A stretch of DNA of 7,269 nt, taken from NCBI GenBank assembly GCA_031286005.1, contig JAITVC010000060.1, positions 1-7,269 on the forward strand. The letters run 5' to 3'. How positions within the stretch are numbered: the stretch's first letter is position 1; each line of letters begins with the position of its first letter. Position numbers and translations under genes: made by a program. Shown here piece by piece: positions 6,845 through 7,269 of the stretch. The notes below the pieces were generated by a model. The model saw only the letters and a list, made by a program, of their open reading frames with translations, ran no database searches and was not told the origin of the DNA. The stretch is from Bacteroidales bacterium. GTDB lineage: Bacteria > Bacteroidota > Bacteroidia > Bacteroidales > P3.

Positions 6845-6852
6845 CGAAGATA
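6845..6852 (-). promoter_or_regulatory. Probable dprA -7 box
   Basis: The reverse strand reads TATCTTCG, one base off TAnnTTTG, 17 bases before the dprA ATG, the same distance as in the rfbA and transposase promoters. No good TTG lies 19-21 bases upstream, so the promoter may be weak or need help. Confidence 0.45.
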
Positions 6853-6911
6853 GGGAATTTTTTTCAAAAATTAGGAAATGTTAATGAATTTTAACACTTT
6901 TTAAGAAAATA

Positions 6912-7269
6912 TTACAGAAACTTTCCTTGCAGCGGCAATAAATCAGCCATGCTGTGAAATACAAAAATAGGTCCCGACGAGCCACGTAGAATACAGCGAA
7001 TAGGTTGTTCGTCGCGAATTTCATATTCAATTATAGCCTGACGGCAAGCGCCGCAAGGCGATAGAGGTTTGTTGGTTGCAACAAGTTTGGAAAATGCGGT
7101 AATAGCAATGGCTTTGAATTTCTGTTTAGGATGCAGGGCAGAAGCTGAGAATATGGCCACACGTTCGGCGCAAAGCCCCGATGGATAAGCCATATTTTCC
7201 TGATTATTACCTGTAACAATGTCGCCGTTCTCGACTAAAACAGCGGCGCCGACATGAAATTCGGAATAA
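6912..7269 (-). CDS. cdd: Cytidine deaminase (5' end beyond the window)
   Basis: The enzyme hydrolyses cytidine and deoxycytidine to uridine and deoxyuridine in pyrimidine salvage. The frame runs unbroken from the window edge, so the N-terminus is missing; 118 codons are visible. The fragment begins YSEFHVGAAVLVENG, the substrate-binding strand of the family, followed by GNNQEN. The zinc site is complete: YPSGLCAER gives the first Cys ligand (visible residue 33) with the catalytic Glu two residues later (35), and PCGACRQ gives the other two Cys ligands (72 and 75). Three Cys ligands mark the small, homotetrameric form rather than the larger dimeric one with a His ligand. An internal ATG at 7193 is not the start because the conserved sequence before it is in frame. 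The gene lies upstream of dprA on the same strand. No clear terminator separates them. Confidence 0.94.
   Translation of the reverse strand, partial: YSEFHVGAAVLVENGDIVTGNNQENMAYPSGLCAERVAIFSASALHPKQKFKAIAITAFSKLVATNKPLSPCGACRQAIIEYEIRDEQPIRCILRGSSGPIFVFHSMADLLPLQGKFL

Noticed and set aside
6879..6896. Inverted repeat TGTTAA/TTAACA between cdd and dprA as a terminator
   Set aside because: A six-base, mostly AT stem with a six-base loop; the T run follows it on the plus strand, where no gene ends, and not clearly on the minus strand where cdd ends.
1..7269. CRISPR arrays, tRNA or rRNA genes, riboswitches
   Set aside because: No regularly spaced repeats, no cloverleaf-like or rRNA-like sequence and no long structured leader was seen; the gaps between genes are short.

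Overview
The window looks like chromosomal DNA from a Bacteroidota bacterium, probably of the Bacteroidales or a neighbouring order. Three things point there: AT-rich sequence with no Shine-Dalgarno motifs before the genes; promoters of the Bacteroidota type (TTG, about 20 bases, then TATCTTTG) with very short leaders; and gene types typical of the phylum, namely a secreted subtilisin with an Ig-like tail, a TlpA-type thioredoxin and an IS4-family element. The species cannot be named from the sequence alone.

Left part (1-3790), decayed accessory DNA. A short orphan coding tail (81-287, weakly META/HslJ-like) runs into a secreted S8 serine protease gene. The protease gene is broken twice: by one extra base near 1360, just upstream of the catalytic-serine codon, and by an IS4-family insertion sequence (1705-3013) that removes its C-terminus. 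The insertion sequence itself looks intact: 18-bp inverted repeats, one leftward 388-residue transposase with a complete DDE/YREK signature, its own promoter, and a leader hairpin that could silence read-through transcripts. On its other side lies the 3' part of a thiol-disulfide oxidoreductase gene without its signal-peptide end. The two flanks are different genes and no target-site duplication is visible, so this is probably a deletion or recombination joint rather than a simple insertion.

Right part (3791-7269), ordinary housekeeping DNA. A good promoter drives a tight two-gene rightward unit: rfbA (dTDP-glucose synthesis for surface polysaccharide) and a trans-type polyprenyl diphosphate synthase, separated by 2 bases. 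It meets head-on a leftward dprA (DNA processing in transformation), the two stop codons sharing a TTAA. Upstream of dprA, also leftward, is cdd (cytidine deaminase, pyrimidine salvage), cut by the window edge.

I found no convincing undescribed system, CRISPR array, tRNA or rRNA. The most informative observations are the insertion-sequence junction with two truncated genes, the frameshift in the protease, the hairpin overlapping the transposase promoter, and the identical 17-base distance from the -7 box to the start codon in all three promoters located.
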